From Hyphomicrobiales bacterium (GTDB taxonomy: Bacteria > Pseudomonadota > Alphaproteobacteria > Rhizobiales > Rhizobiaceae): a DNA stretch of 64,000 nt. Positions 43,730-53,189 of the stretch are shown here, one piece after another. The notes under the pieces were generated by a model that was not told the DNA's origin, did not search any database, and saw only the letters and a program-made list of their open reading frames with translations. How positions within the stretch are numbered: position 1 is the first letter of the stretch; each line of letters begins with the position of its first letter. Made by a program: the position numbers and the translations under genes. Location: the NCBI GenBank assembly GCA_900472485.1, contig UCII01000019.1, forward strand, positions 61,319 through 125,318, read 5' to 3'.

Positions 43730-44953
43730 ATGCAGAATGGAAGTGTAACGACGCCTTTTGGGCGGCGGCCGATGACGCTTGCCCTGCTTCGGCAACAGAT
43801 CGCCGTGACCAGGATCGAGCCCAACAAGTCGGTCGATAAATGGAAGGTCTTTCGCGATGCATCCGAAGCACGGCAAAAGCTCGGATTGCAGGATCGTAGC
43901 CTTGCTGTGCTTGACGCTCTGTTGAGCTTCTATCCCGAAAATGAACTCCGGCCGGACGCGCAGCTCGTTGTCTTTCCGTCTAATGCGCAGCTGACTTTGC
44001 GTGCTCACGGCATTGCGGGCGCTACACTTCGCAGGCATCTTGCGCTTCTTGTCGAGGCTGGCCTGATCGTCAGAAAGGATAGCGCTAACGGCAAGCGCTA
44101 CGCGAGAAAAGGCAGGACCGGCGAGATCGAGCATGCATTCGGCTTCGATGTCTCACCGCTGCTGCTGCGTGCCGAGGAGCTTGCGATCATGGCTCAGCAG
44201 GTCGTAGCAGAGCGGATCGCATTCCGCCGTGCCAAAGAAAGCCTGACAATCTGCCGGCGCGACGTCCGCAAATTGATTACGGCGGCAGTCACGGAAGGCA
44301 TCGGGGGCAAGTGGGCGCTGATCGAAGACAGCTATGACGCCCTTGTGGCACGCATTCCTCGTTCCCCAACAATGTCCGACATCATCTCCGTTCTCGAAGA
44401 GATGAAACTTCTTCGTGGCGAGATCATCAACCTTCTGGAAACCCAGCAAAAAATTGAAAATTGTAGCACCAATGACGCCCATAATGAGCAGCACATACAG
44501 AGTTCGAATCCCGAATCCCTTAATGAACTTGAACCAAGCTTTCGAACAAAGCTGGAAATGAGATCCTCGCAAAGAGGCGGGTCGCAGAAAGAACCCATGC
44601 AGATCTTCCCGTTAGCTCTCGTGTTGAAGGCATGCCCGGAAATAAGTTCCTACGGACCGACGCGCATTATCAACAACTGGCGGGACCTGATGTCTGCGGC
44701 TGTCGTCGTACGATCAATGCTGGGCGTCAGTGCTTCGGCCTATCAGCATGCTTGCGAGATAATGGGGCCGGAAAACGCTGCCGCGACGATAGCTTGTATT
44801 CTCGAGCGATCAGGGCATATCAATTCGGCTGGCGCTTATCTGCGGGATCTTACATCCAAGGCGAAACGCGGCGAATTTTCGCTCGGCCCGGCGCTTATGG
44901 CATTGCTGCGAGCAAATAGTGGAGACAGCGATATCGTATTGAGGGTTTCGTGA
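43730..44953 (+). CDS. repC: Replication initiator RepC
   Basis: A 407-residue initiator of repABC replicons. The N-terminal half (about 20-200) carries the conserved DNA-binding region (FRDASEARQKLGLQDRSLAVLDALLSFYPE) and the C-terminal part is more variable. The ATG at 43730 is preceded by GAGGA, just after the ctRNA region. It binds an origin that lies within its own coding sequence. Its expression is limited by the antisense RNA. Confidence 0.97.
   Translation: MQNGSVTTPFGRRPMTLALLRQQIAVTRIEPNKSVDKWKVFRDASEARQKLGLQDRSLAVLDALLSFYPENELRPDAQLVVFPSNAQLTLRAHGIAGATLRRHLALLVEAGLIVRKDSANGKRYARKGRTGEIEHAFGFDVSPLLLRAEELAIMAQQVVAERIAFRRAKESLTICRRDVRKLITAAVTEGIGGKWALIEDSYDALVARIPRSPTMSDIISVLEEMKLLRGEIINLLETQQKIENCSTNDAHNEQHIQSSNPESLNELEPSFRTKLEMRSSQRGGSQKEPMQIFPLALVLKACPEISSYGPTRIINNWRDLMSAAVVVRSMLGVSASAYQHACEIMGPENAAATIACILERSGHINSAGAYLRDLTSKAKRGEFSLGPALMALLRANSGDSDIVLRVS
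44440..44530. other. Probable replication origin (AT-rich segment in repC)
   Basis: An AT-rich stretch within the central part of repC (for example CAAAAAATTGAAAATTGTAG), with two GAATC sites nearby (about 44505-44520). In studied repABC replicons the origin lies inside repC in such an AT-rich part. The boundaries are approximate. Confidence 0.5.
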
Positions 44954-45139
44954 TGGGTTGCCTCGGTTTCAAGATATCGACGATCTGAATTACGCCGTCG
45001 AAATAAGCCTCAGGCGCTACCGAACGAACAGGCAGCGAGACATGCTGCTTCCATAAAATGATACGGCCAAAGCCAATCTTTCAGCTATGGCCGTCCATTG
45101 ACCGTCGAACATTGCCGGCGGCGTGACCTGTGCGTTGGA

Positions 45140-45310
45140 TTAATGGCAGACGCGTTCCTTGCGGATGACCCAGTGGCCATGAACCTTGTGCTTCACGGTC
45201 TTTACAAAGCAATCGTGATGGTGACGATGGAAGGGTGCTGCCTGAGAAGGAGCGCTGACGGCGACAACCGAAGCCAGAGCGATAACGGAAGAAAGAAGCA
45301 GGCTTTTCAT
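45140..45310 (-). CDS. Small secreted protein of unknown function
   Basis: A 56-residue protein with a typical signal peptide (MKSLLLSSVIALASVVAVSAPSQA) and a mature part of about 30 residues rich in His, Lys and Val (FHRHHHDCFVKTVKHKVHGHW). Two cysteines may form a disulfide. GAGG lies upstream of the ATG. Small His-rich exported proteins of this form are frequent in rhizobia; no function is known. Confidence 0.75.
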   Translation of the reverse strand: MKSLLLSSVIALASVVAVSAPSQAAPFHRHHHDCFVKTVKHKVHGHWVIRKERVCH

Positions 45311-45945
45311 GTTAAACCTCGTAAGCATTGGGGGTTGATGCTGCGTGTTTACGCATGACTTTGATGACCGATTGAGACTTAACCGAAAATGAATAGCACC
45401 CTTACAATTTTGTAATGCGTTTTGGTGATCGCCGCCATTTGAAGGGCCCATTCGCGGCAAATGGGAGAGCACTAACTTTGGTTTTGAGCTAGATAGACCA
45501 GGCTTGGCTCAGCCGATCGCATTTGTTGCGCTATCTCCCGTCATTGTCCATCGGTCATGGGGCCGCAGTTGCGAACGACCGCCAGCTTTGGAGAGCTTAT
45601 TGGTTCGAGATATTTCGTGATGGGCAAATCTGGGCGGGAAACTCATCCGAAAAGCTGATCAAAACGCTCATCGGAGGCTGCTTTACCCCGTTCCTGAAGG
45701 CAAGATCGCCTCTTGCGGAACGCCGCCTTTCCATGCCTCGAAAACTCCAGCGACACTGTATGGCTGATGGAAGCTAATACCAATATAGCTTCACAATCAA
45801 AAATTTTCCCTGAAAAATTCGATATTTAGACAGTGCCGAAGTTGGACATGAAAAGCGAAGCATTTCGTCTGTCTCATGCAGTATAGCACGCTAAGCAGAC
45901 CGATTAGTCAAGAGAATTGTCGGTCTACAACATGATTCAAAGAGC
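45311..45945. other. Intergenic stretch, no confident gene
   Basis: A 635-base gap. It holds a weak hairpin CCCATT / AATGGG (45447-45465) and an 84-codon frame from a TTG (45523-45777) that I cannot support as a gene. It presumably contains the promoter of the small secreted protein. Confidence 0.45.
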
Positions 45946-46434
45946 TTACAGACGGGAATGCATCGCCTTGCGCAAGAGCTGCACGGTCTCGGGAACACTC
46001 GGTCCTTCGATCGGAGGCGGCTGCCGGCGTTCGCAGAATTCCCGCCAGACGAACAGGGTCAGTTCCGCACCGTCCGTTTCTGTCTCCCACTCCCCTTCGG
46101 CAAATTGTTGGAGGATCCGATACCGGGCATCCCGCCAGAAAAGCTTCTCCACCCAATCGTAAATGGGGATGATATGGAAGTGAAAGGCAAGGCCGGAAAT
46201 GTGGCCATGCCGACCGATATAGACGCGTGAAGCGCCCAGCTCCTGTTTCAAGATTGCTTGAGATAGTGCCAGCAGTGGACCGATCTCGCGCTGGGCGCCA
46301 TCGGGTAAATCGAAGAGATCATTGGCGGATCTTTTGGACGAAATGATGAGATAGCCGGGGAGGGCCGAATTTGCTCGATGGCTCACAAGCCATTCGTCGC
46401 TCTCGGCGATGAGAAACTGTGAAGCAGTCGTCAT
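45946..46434 (-). CDS. HIT-like nucleotide-binding protein
   Basis: A 162-residue protein of the histidine-triad type. The motif region reads GLAFHFHIIPIYDW (His85, His87). The usual HxHxHxx has its first histidine replaced by alanine, while the central nucleophile position (His85) is kept. The segment GYLIISSKRSANDLFDLPD is typical of the fold. Members hydrolyse or transfer nucleoside monophosphates. It stands alone downstream of the replication genes. Confidence 0.82.
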   Translation of the reverse strand: MTTASQFLIAESDEWLVSHRANSALPGYLIISSKRSANDLFDLPDGAQREIGPLLALSQAILKQELGASRVYIGRHGHISGLAFHFHIIPIYDWVEKLFWRDARYRILQQFAEGEWETETDGAELTLFVWREFCERRQPPPIEGPSVPETVQLLRKAMHSRL

Positions 46435-46682
46435 TTTCTCTCCTTGATGTCAGCTATTGTTCGTCGGCTACCTACACATCCTGCCATGCGAAAATAATCA
46501 GGATGAACGCTATCGTTGCTGCGATGAAAGCCGCGTATAATTCGCCGGACATGTCGGAGGTTCTTAGGGTGCAAGGCAGCGGCAATGGCGATATCCACAA
46601 GTGACGATCTTTGCGGATAAGATGGGACGATCTTCCCAATCGGGAAGGGGAGCCAGCCTAGCCTGCTTTCGGTGTTCGCCGC

Positions 46683-46706
46683 GAAACCCTGACAGCTGTC
46701 AGGGTT
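46683..46706. promoter_or_regulatory. parS-like palindrome, copy 2
   Basis: A perfect 24-bp palindrome whose 18-bp core CCCTGACAGCTGTCAGGG (46686-46703) is identical to the copy at the repB end, flanked by AAA and TTT. It is the longest of the three. Confidence 0.75.
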
Positions 46707-46812
46707 TTCCAAGTAACGGATGTCGCTGAGGAGCTCTGCGAAGATTTGTGTCGTCCGATGACTGGCAGAGAGGCAATATACGTCGTGCTATCCCTCCCAC
46801 AAACGCAGGCGA

Positions 46813-46836
46813 AAAGCCTGACAGTTGTCAGGGTTT
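46813..46836. promoter_or_regulatory. parS-like palindrome, copy 3
   Basis: A near copy of the other two with core GCCTGACAGTTGTCAGGG (46816-46833), two mismatches from the perfect palindrome. It lies 130 bases from copy 2, suggesting a clustered centromere downstream of repC. Confidence 0.7.
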
Positions 46837-46956
46837 TTAGTCTGCGAGGTTCTATCCGAACATCGCAAGCGCGGGATGGATTGCCGTAGGACGCGCGCTT
46901 CCTTCAGGGTCGGAACTTCCATTGTATCGAAAGCTCCGACCGGCAATGTCAGTCCG

Positions 46957-48540
46957 TCAATGTCCCATGGATGCCTTCTTGCCGAGCGTTACGTTACGCA
47001 GCGTCAAGGCAAGGGGGATAGCAGCGAGCGAGATCAGCGTCAGGACCCAGAAGGCATCGACATAAGAGAGAAACGAAGCCTGGCTCTGTATCTGCTGATC
47101 GATCCAGGCAAGCGCCTGTTGGTGGGAGGTCGGAAGTGAGCTTCCTTGCGCCATGAAATAGTTGCTCAATTGGCCGTAGGTATCCTGATAGGAACCGCTC
47201 GACGGGATGATATGTTCGACCAGGCGGCTTTGATGGAATTGTTCGCGATGGGTGATGACGTTCGATATGAGCGACACGCCAATTGATCCGCCGGTATTGC
47301 GAGCGGCGTTCAGCAGCGCGGAGGCCTGGTCGGTCTTGCTGGCGGGAATCCCGTCATAGGAGGCCGAGGTGATCGGCAGGAAGATGAATGGCAGGCCGAT
47401 CCCCTGCAGCATGCGGGCTTCGGCGAGATACCAGAAACCTACGGCGCTATAGACGCTGGTTACTTGATACATCGACAGCGCGACGAAGCCGGCACCGATC
47501 GCGATCAGATATTTCGGCTGTACTTTCGATGATAGGAAGCCGACCACGAACATCATCACCATGGTGACCACGCCGCCGGGAGACAGCATCAGCCCCGCCC
47601 AGGTTGCGGTGTAGCCGAGATTCTGCTGAACCAGCTGCGGCAGATATTGCGTCGTGGCGAGCAGAAGCGCGCCCGTCGCCATCATTACCAGAAAGCAGGT
47701 GCCGAACTGTCGGCTGACCAGCATCCTGATGTCGACAGCTGGATTCTTGTGCTTCAGTTCCCAGGGGATCATCAGCAGGAAGGCAAGCGCGCAGATCACG
47801 GCTGCCGCAACGATGAAGCTGGAGCCGAACCAATCGTCTTCCAATCCTCGGTCGAGCATCAGCTCCAGCATTCCAAGAAAGGTGGCGACGAGTCCGAAGC
47901 CGATCCAATCGAAGCCGGGCTCGTGGCTGCGCTTCAGGGCGCGCTCTTGCGCTGCTCCTGCCGGTTCCTTGATCAGCATGGCAACGGCGGCAAGCGTCAG
48001 GATGCCGACGGGACCGTTGATCAGGAAGCACCAATGCCATGAGAAATTATCCGAAAGCCACCCGCCCAATGTCGGCCCGACCACAGGAGCAACGACAACG
48101 GCCACGCCGAACAAGGCAAAGCCCTGCCCTCGCTTTTCCGGCGGAAAGCTGTCGGCCAGAATGGATTGGGCAACCGGCACCATGCCGCCGCCACCGATGC
48201 CCTGCAGGATCCGGGCGAGCAGCAGGAATTGCAGATTGGGCGCAAAGCCGCACATCACGGAGCTGATGGTGAAGAGCGCAAGGCAGCCGAGAAAGAAAGT
48301 ACGGCGCCCGAGAAGACGCACGAGATAGCTTGTGGCCGTCACGATCACGGCGTTGGAAACGAGGTAAGTGGTGACGACCCAGGACGCTTCGTCCTGGCTG
48401 ACACCGAGGCCGCCGGAAATATAATTCAGGGCGACGTTGGCGATGGTTGTGTCAAGCACTTCCATGAAGCTGGCAAGCGCGACGACGATCGCAATGATCC
48501 AGGGGTTTGCCACCGATCTGGCGACGCCGTTCGTGCTCAC
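46957..48540 (-). CDS. emrB: DHA2-family MFS efflux transporter (EmrB type)
   Basis: About 527 residues with 14 hydrophobic segments. Typical motifs are SFMEVLDTTIANVALNYISGG in the first helix and ARILQGIGGGGMVPVAQS. I chose the GTG at 48540 because its TGA overlaps the emrA stop (GTGA) and GAGG lies just upstream; an ATG 24 bases further up is possible. It pumps substrates through the EmrA-type adaptor encoded ahead of it. Confidence 0.92.
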   Translation of the reverse strand: MSTNGVARSVANPWIIAIVVALASFMEVLDTTIANVALNYISGGLGVSQDEASWVVTTYLVSNAVIVTATSYLVRLLGRRTFFLGCLALFTISSVMCGFAPNLQFLLLARILQGIGGGGMVPVAQSILADSFPPEKRGQGFALFGVAVVVAPVVGPTLGGWLSDNFSWHWCFLINGPVGILTLAAVAMLIKEPAGAAQERALKRSHEPGFDWIGFGLVATFLGMLELMLDRGLEDDWFGSSFIVAAAVICALAFLLMIPWELKHKNPAVDIRMLVSRQFGTCFLVMMATGALLLATTQYLPQLVQQNLGYTATWAGLMLSPGGVVTMVMMFVVGFLSSKVQPKYLIAIGAGFVALSMYQVTSVYSAVGFWYLAEARMLQGIGLPFIFLPITSASYDGIPASKTDQASALLNAARNTGGSIGVSLISNVITHREQFHQSRLVEHIIPSSGSYQDTYGQLSNYFMAQGSSLPTSHQQALAWIDQQIQSQASFLSYVDAFWVLTLISLAAIPLALTLRNVTLGKKASMGH

Positions 48541-49793
48541 AACACGTTCCTCAAGCTTTCCCATAAGGAGGGACTGGCATCGGTGCGCACCGTCGGGACG
48601 ACGGACATACCCGGGCCCAATGCGACATCACTCGGCACGTCATCAAGCTCGATCTTCACGGGAACGCGCTGGACGATCTTTACATAGTTGCCGGTGGCGT
48701 TTTCTGCCGGAAGCAATGAGAATGCCGTTCCCGATCCCGGCTGCACGCTTGCGACATGGCCATAGATCGTGCGGCCGCCATAAGCGTCGATAGTCAGCGT
48801 TACCGGCTGGCCCGGGCGCATATGATCGAGCTGGGTTTCCTTGAAGTTGGCCGTGACCCACAGCTTGTCCGGCACGAACATCGCCAGATTCGTGCCCGCC
48901 TGCACATATTCGCCGTCGCCGGCCGACAGCTGCACTACTCGACCCGGCTGAGCTGCTGTCATCGTCGTGTAGGAAAAATTGAGCTTGGCCTGGTCGAGCT
49001 GGGCTTGATCCTGCTTGAGAGCGGCCTGAACGTTGGCGATCTGGAAGTCATAGGCGTCGAGCTGACGCTGCGCAGCGGTCAGCGAGGCTTGATCGGTGTT
49101 CAGGGCAGCCTGTTGCTGGTGCAATTGCGATGTATATTGCTGCGCTTCCTGAAGAGTGCCGGAGCCGCTCTTCACCAGCCCCTGATAGCGGTCGTTTTGC
49201 TGCTGGGCGAAGACGAGATTGGCTTGGGCCTGCGCGACCTGAGCCTTGGCCTCTTCCACATTCGCTTCCTGAACCCGCTTCTGCGCCTCTGTATTCTGGA
49301 TGTTGGCGTTTGCGGCAGCGACCTGAGCCTGTGCCTGCTCCAGAGCTGTTTGATAGTCGCGATCATCGATGCGGGCGATCACTTCGCCGCCCGTGACGTG
49401 TTGGTTATCGGTGACGGGGACGGAAGAAATATAACCGGCTACCCGCGAGGTGATGGCATATTGCCGCGCAGCGATGAAGGCATCGTCGGTGCTTTCATAA
49501 TGAGAGGCGTTGTCCCAATAGATAAAGGTTACCACGGCTGCCGCAGCGAGCGCGCTTCCGCCGATCAGGAGCATCCGACGGCGCCGGGAGGGGCTGCCGG
49601 TCGCGTCCTTCTGGCCGGGATCATCCGGCGTTTCGGTTTCGTCGGGTATTCGGGTTTTGTCGCCGGGTTGCGGCGCTTCTGCCCTTTCCTGTTCGGCCGA
49701 GAGGCCGCTTTGCTCATGATTTATCTTGCCGCCGGCCGTCTTCGGCTCCAGCACGATCAATTTTCCGAGAGTCTCATCCTGAGGCGTGCTCAT
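48537..49793 (-). CDS. emrA: HlyD-family membrane fusion protein (EmrA type)
   Basis: A 418-residue adaptor. A polar N-terminus is followed by one membrane segment (about 70-90). Then come the lipoyl half SHYESTDDAFIAARQYAITSR, a long Gln/Ala-rich coiled coil (about 140-290) and a second lipoyl half (AAQPGRVVQLSAGDGEYVQAG). It forms a tripartite pump with the downstream EmrB. It is divergent from a TetR gene that probably represses it. Confidence 0.92.
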   Translation of the reverse strand: MSTPQDETLGKLIVLEPKTAGGKINHEQSGLSAEQERAEAPQPGDKTRIPDETETPDDPGQKDATGSPSRRRRMLLIGGSALAAAAVVTFIYWDNASHYESTDDAFIAARQYAITSRVAGYISSVPVTDNQHVTGGEVIARIDDRDYQTALEQAQAQVAAANANIQNTEAQKRVQEANVEEAKAQVAQAQANLVFAQQQNDRYQGLVKSGSGTLQEAQQYTSQLHQQQAALNTDQASLTAAQRQLDAYDFQIANVQAALKQDQAQLDQAKLNFSYTTMTAAQPGRVVQLSAGDGEYVQAGTNLAMFVPDKLWVTANFKETQLDHMRPGQPVTLTIDAYGGRTIYGHVASVQPGSGTAFSLLPAENATGNYVKIVQRVPVKIELDDVPSDVALGPGMSVVPTVRTDASPSLWESLRNVL

Positions 49794-49820
49794 CTTCTAC
49801 CTCTTTTATCACAAGGGCAT

Positions 49821-49844
49821 AAATTGAAATGAAACGTTCAATTT
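49821..49844. promoter_or_regulatory. Probable TetR operator
   Basis: AAATTGAA (49821-49828) and TTCAATTT (49837-49844) are perfect inverted arms around an 8-base centre, between the divergent emrA and tetR starts. This is the typical length and placement of a TetR-family operator. Confidence 0.65.
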
Positions 49845-49937
49845 AAATATTGACGTAGAACTGATCGGGATGTTAGTCAAGAGCCGCGGAGGGTGCTAAA
49901 CCGCGTCCAAGCCAATCAAAAAGCAGTGAGGTCCGTC

Positions 49938-50630
49938 ATGCCGCGAGAAATGGCAAAACCCCAGATTACGCCGGCAAAGACAAATACAACGCGACGTGGT
50001 CGTCCGCCGCGGGAGAGGGCGGGAGAGGTCGAGGACAGAATTCTGCAGGCCGCCCTCCAGGTCTTCATCGCCCGAGGTTATGAGGGCGCGAGCATTGACG
50101 AGATTGCCGAGGTGGCGAGAGCCGGCAAGCCGAGCATCTATGCGCGCTTCATCAACAAGGAGACCTTGTTCAGAGAAGTCGTCATCCGCTGGGCGCAAAA
50201 ATCCGGTGAAATGGTGGCCTCAGCCACGTCGGGCAGCATCCTTGAACGCTTCCAATCCGCAGGTGTCTTGATCGTCCAGCGCGCCATAAGGTCGGAGACC
50301 ATCGGGCTCATACGCAGCGTGATCGGTGAAGCGACCCGCCATCCGGATCTAGCAACGACGATCCACTATGCCATGCGGGCACATGGAACGGCTACCGCAA
50401 TGAAACTCGTGGCAGAATTGGCGGAGGCCGAAGAACTCAAGCCATTGCCTGCCTTCGCGCCGGCTAACCTTGAAGCCACCACTCGATACTTCATCGATCT
50501 GGTGTTGCTGCCGATGATGATATCCTCGCTGTTTCATGCCGATCTGACGCCCGTGAAGTCGCAGATGGAAGATCATGCACGCGAGGCTGCCACTTTTTTC
50601 TTGCGCGGCTGTGGCTATAGCGGCGTTTGA
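49938..50630 (+). CDS. TetR-family transcriptional regulator
   Basis: About 230 residues. The N-terminal helix-turn-helix lies at about residues 35-80 (ILQAALQVFIARGYEGASIDEIAEVA, RAGKPSIYARF). The ligand-binding C-terminal half is typical of AcrR-like repressors. The ATG at 49938 was chosen with GAGG upstream; other close starts exist. It is divergent from an emrAB efflux operon and probably senses its substrates. Confidence 0.9.
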   Translation: MPREMAKPQITPAKTNTTRRGRPPRERAGEVEDRILQAALQVFIARGYEGASIDEIAEVARAGKPSIYARFINKETLFREVVIRWAQKSGEMVASATSGSILERFQSAGVLIVQRAIRSETIGLIRSVIGEATRHPDLATTIHYAMRAHGTATAMKLVAELAEAEELKPLPAFAPANLEATTRYFIDLVLLPMMISSLFHADLTPVKSQMEDHAREAATFFLRGCGYSGV

Positions 50631-50718
50631 CGGATTCTCCAAACCGCTCCAGCTCTTTGTTTTCAAGCAATTCGGGACGGAAAATCGCTGCGCTCTCTTC
50701 CTGGAACTGCTCCAATCT

Positions 50719-52440
50719 TCAATAGGCGGCGAGCAAGTTCGACCCGAAATCGGGCTCGACGCCGAGCAGCGGCGCGGCGTGGCTGATGATATCATGGACC
50801 ATGGGTGCTGCTGTTTCTGCAGCGAGGTTCAGGTTGTGCACGCCCGTCAGCGGCTGATCGATGAAGGCCAGCACCACGTATTTCGGGTTATCCATAGGGA
50901 ATGCGGCCAGGAACGAATTGAAGCTGAGCTTGTGCGAGTAAACGCCGTGAATGACCTTGTTTGCGGTGCCCGTCTTCCCGCCGACATGATAGCCGGGGAC
51001 GTCGGCGGCTCGGCCTGTGCCCTGTTCGCCGTTCAGCCGGAAGAGATAGCGGATCGTGTCGCTGGTGCTCTTCTTGACGATCATCGTCTCGGTCTTTTCC
51101 GCCTCTTCCTGCGTGCGCGGAAGGAAGGAGGGTTCGATCAGCTTGCCGCCGTCAATGAGGGCGGCACCCGCGACGGCAGTCTGCATCGGTGTGGTGGCGA
51201 CGCCATGGCCGAAGGCGATGGTTATGGAGTTGAGCTTCTTCCAAACCTTTGGCTGGCTGGGCGCCTTCACCTCGGGCAGTTCGGTCTGCATCTTCGTCAA
51301 CAGCCCGAAGCGGGTCAGATAGCTCTTCTGGATGGTCATGCCCACCTTGTCCATCATCTTGGCAGTGCCGATGTTGGACGAGTAGCGGAAGATTTCAGGG
51401 ATCGACAGGACGCGCCGCGGCACGTCGCGATCGTCATGGATGGTGAAGCCGCCATAATGCAAGGGAGAGCTGGCGTCGAAGGTGTCCGTCAGCTTGACCA
51501 TACCCGTGTCGATGGCCATTGCGATCGAGAAGGTCTTGAACACCGAGCCCATCTCGTCTGTGCCGTTCGACATGCGGTTCAGCCAGCCTTTGACATCAGC
51601 CTGCGGATCGTTCGGATCGAAATCGGGGGCCGAGGCCATGGCCAGGACTTCACCGGTATGAATGTCGAGAATGACGGCGCCGGCCGCCTGACTTTGATAG
51701 CGGCCGATCGCATCCGACACCACGTCGTGGACGACATTTTGGACGCGCAGGTCGATCGAAAGCCGCACCGGTTCCAGCTGGTCGCGGCTCGTCAGACCCG
51801 TGGAAGCGAGATCCGACAGGCCCTGCATGTCGAGATATTTCTCCATCCCGGCGACGCCGTGATTGTCGATATCGACATAGCCGAGAATATGGGCGGCCGT
51901 GCGCCCGCCTGGATAGAAGCGCTTGACCTCAGGCCGAAAACCGATCGCCGGAATGCCGAGCGCCAGGATTTCGCTCTGTTCCTTCGGCGTCAGCTGCCGG
52001 CGCAACCAGGCAAAATGCGAGCGGCGATCGGCAAGCTTCTTATAAAGGGACTTGCGATCAATATCGGGAAAGATCGAGGCGATTTTTTCCACTGCCTCGT
52101 CCGGATCGATCACGCGGTTGGGCTCGGCAAACATCGAAACGGTGCGGATATCGGTTGCAAGCAGTTCGCCGTTTCTGTCGACGATATCCGGGCGCGCGGC
52201 GCTGACATGATCCGGCGGAATCGCCGACGTGTCGGTCCTCGGCTCCATGTCGAAATAGGTAAGCCTAGCGAAGATCGCCACATAACAGACGAGCAACCCA
52301 CCCGCGAGCATCATGATGCGAGCTTTGGCGAGTTTGGCTTGGCCCGTTGCGCGTACCGGCGGGCGCTCGCGTCCGCCGGGACCAAAGGTGATTCTGATGA
52401 GGCGACCGCTATTTGCACCGAGGGCGTGGATGATCGACAT
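50719..52440 (-). CDS. Class B penicillin-binding protein (FtsI/PBP3-like)
   Basis: A 573-residue transpeptidase that crosslinks septal peptidoglycan. One N-terminal membrane segment (about 42-60) is followed by the non-catalytic pedestal (about 70-220) and the transpeptidase domain. Its motifs are intact: Ser299-Val-Phe-Lys302, Ser354-Ser-Asn356 and Lys489-Thr-Gly491. The chromosomal ftsI normally sits among division genes; here it stands alone, so this is probably an accessory paralogue. It precedes the methylamine/sarcosine genes on the same strand as them. Confidence 0.92.
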   Translation of the reverse strand: MSIIHALGANSGRLIRITFGPGGRERPPVRATGQAKLAKARIMMLAGGLLVCYVAIFARLTYFDMEPRTDTSAIPPDHVSAARPDIVDRNGELLATDIRTVSMFAEPNRVIDPDEAVEKIASIFPDIDRKSLYKKLADRRSHFAWLRRQLTPKEQSEILALGIPAIGFRPEVKRFYPGGRTAAHILGYVDIDNHGVAGMEKYLDMQGLSDLASTGLTSRDQLEPVRLSIDLRVQNVVHDVVSDAIGRYQSQAAGAVILDIHTGEVLAMASAPDFDPNDPQADVKGWLNRMSNGTDEMGSVFKTFSIAMAIDTGMVKLTDTFDASSPLHYGGFTIHDDRDVPRRVLSIPEIFRYSSNIGTAKMMDKVGMTIQKSYLTRFGLLTKMQTELPEVKAPSQPKVWKKLNSITIAFGHGVATTPMQTAVAGAALIDGGKLIEPSFLPRTQEEAEKTETMIVKKSTSDTIRYLFRLNGEQGTGRAADVPGYHVGGKTGTANKVIHGVYSHKLSFNSFLAAFPMDNPKYVVLAFIDQPLTGVHNLNLAAETAAPMVHDIISHAAPLLGVEPDFGSNLLAAY

Positions 52441-52643
52441 GAACGATTTATTCGCAAAACAGGGGAAGGCGGACGTGCCTCTGGATCAACAATCTCTAAG
52501 CTCAAGATGGTTAACAGGGGCCTAATTATAAGTTTTTCTTACTAACGTTGTGTTTGAGGCGTACCTCGCGCGTTGCGCGCATGACGATTGCCAGCCAGAC
52601 GGCTTGCCTGACTATATCCGCGCCAGAACTGTTTGGATGTGGT

Positions 52644-53189
52644 TCAGACCGCGAGCTGCTCGGCACCCTGAGATCGAACCAGAGCCTCGAGCTCCTCATA
52701 AAGAGATTCCGCAAAGCTGCGCAGCACAGTCAGCTCGAAATCGTTCATGTTGGTGCGCGTGAGCTGCACCGAGATATGACCGAAAAGCGTCACGGCACTG
52801 CACCCCTTCGGGAAGCTCGATGGATGCAGATCGACGGCCGTACCTTTGTTGAGCACCTGGGGGGCGTTCGGGCCGGAAATGAGGATGCGGATACGGCCGT
52901 GGCTCTGGTCGCAGATGAAGGCACGGCCGGCCAGGGCATCGGCAAGAGCCTGCCTTTCGGATTCGGCGAGCGGCTCATTGCCGGCAATGAACCATTGCCG
53001 GTATCCCGCCGGGCGTACGGAACTTTGCTCGAGGCCGGCCTCGGGAAGATGGGCCGCAAGCTCTTCGCTGGTGGTTGCGCCCATCACATGCAGGAGATGG
53101 CCCTCGGGCAGGGCTTCAAGCCGGATGGCCCCGCCTTGCAGAACGGCCTTTCCGGCAAGGACCGGCTTTGATATCGGCAAATCAGGCAT
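52644..53189 (-). CDS. soxG: Sarcosine oxidase-type gamma subunit / N-methylglutamate dehydrogenase MgdD
   Basis: About 181 residues, the smallest folate-linked subunit of the heterotetrameric oxidase/dehydrogenase. The fold is that of SoxG, with FGHISVQLTRTNMNDFELTVLRSFAESL near the C-terminus (split as FGHISVQLTRT then the last helix). It is the last gene of a leftward soxB-D-A-G operon. The ATG at 53189 overlaps the alpha-subunit gene by eight bases; an upstream ATG adds four residues. Confidence 0.88.
   Translation of the reverse strand: MPDLPISKPVLAGKAVLQGGAIRLEALPEGHLLHVMGATTSEELAAHLPEAGLEQSSVRPAGYRQWFIAGNEPLAESERQALADALAGRAFICDQSHGRIRILISGPNAPQVLNKGTAVDLHPSSFPKGCSAVTLFGHISVQLTRTNMNDFELTVLRSFAESLYEELEALVRSQGAEQLAV

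Larger units (their letters stand above)
46435..46956. other. Intergenic stretch carrying two parS-like palindromes
   Basis: A 522-base gap between the HIT-like gene and the emrB gene. Its main content is two palindromes related to the one at the end of repB. I see no supported gene. Confidence 0.6.

Noticed and set aside
45523..45777. 84-codon frame starting at TTG
   Set aside because: Rare start codon, no ribosome-binding site and no recognisable features.
50575..52545. 656-codon open frame opposite the penicillin-binding protein
   Set aside because: It mirrors a protein with all three transpeptidase motifs; the opposite frame has none of any family.
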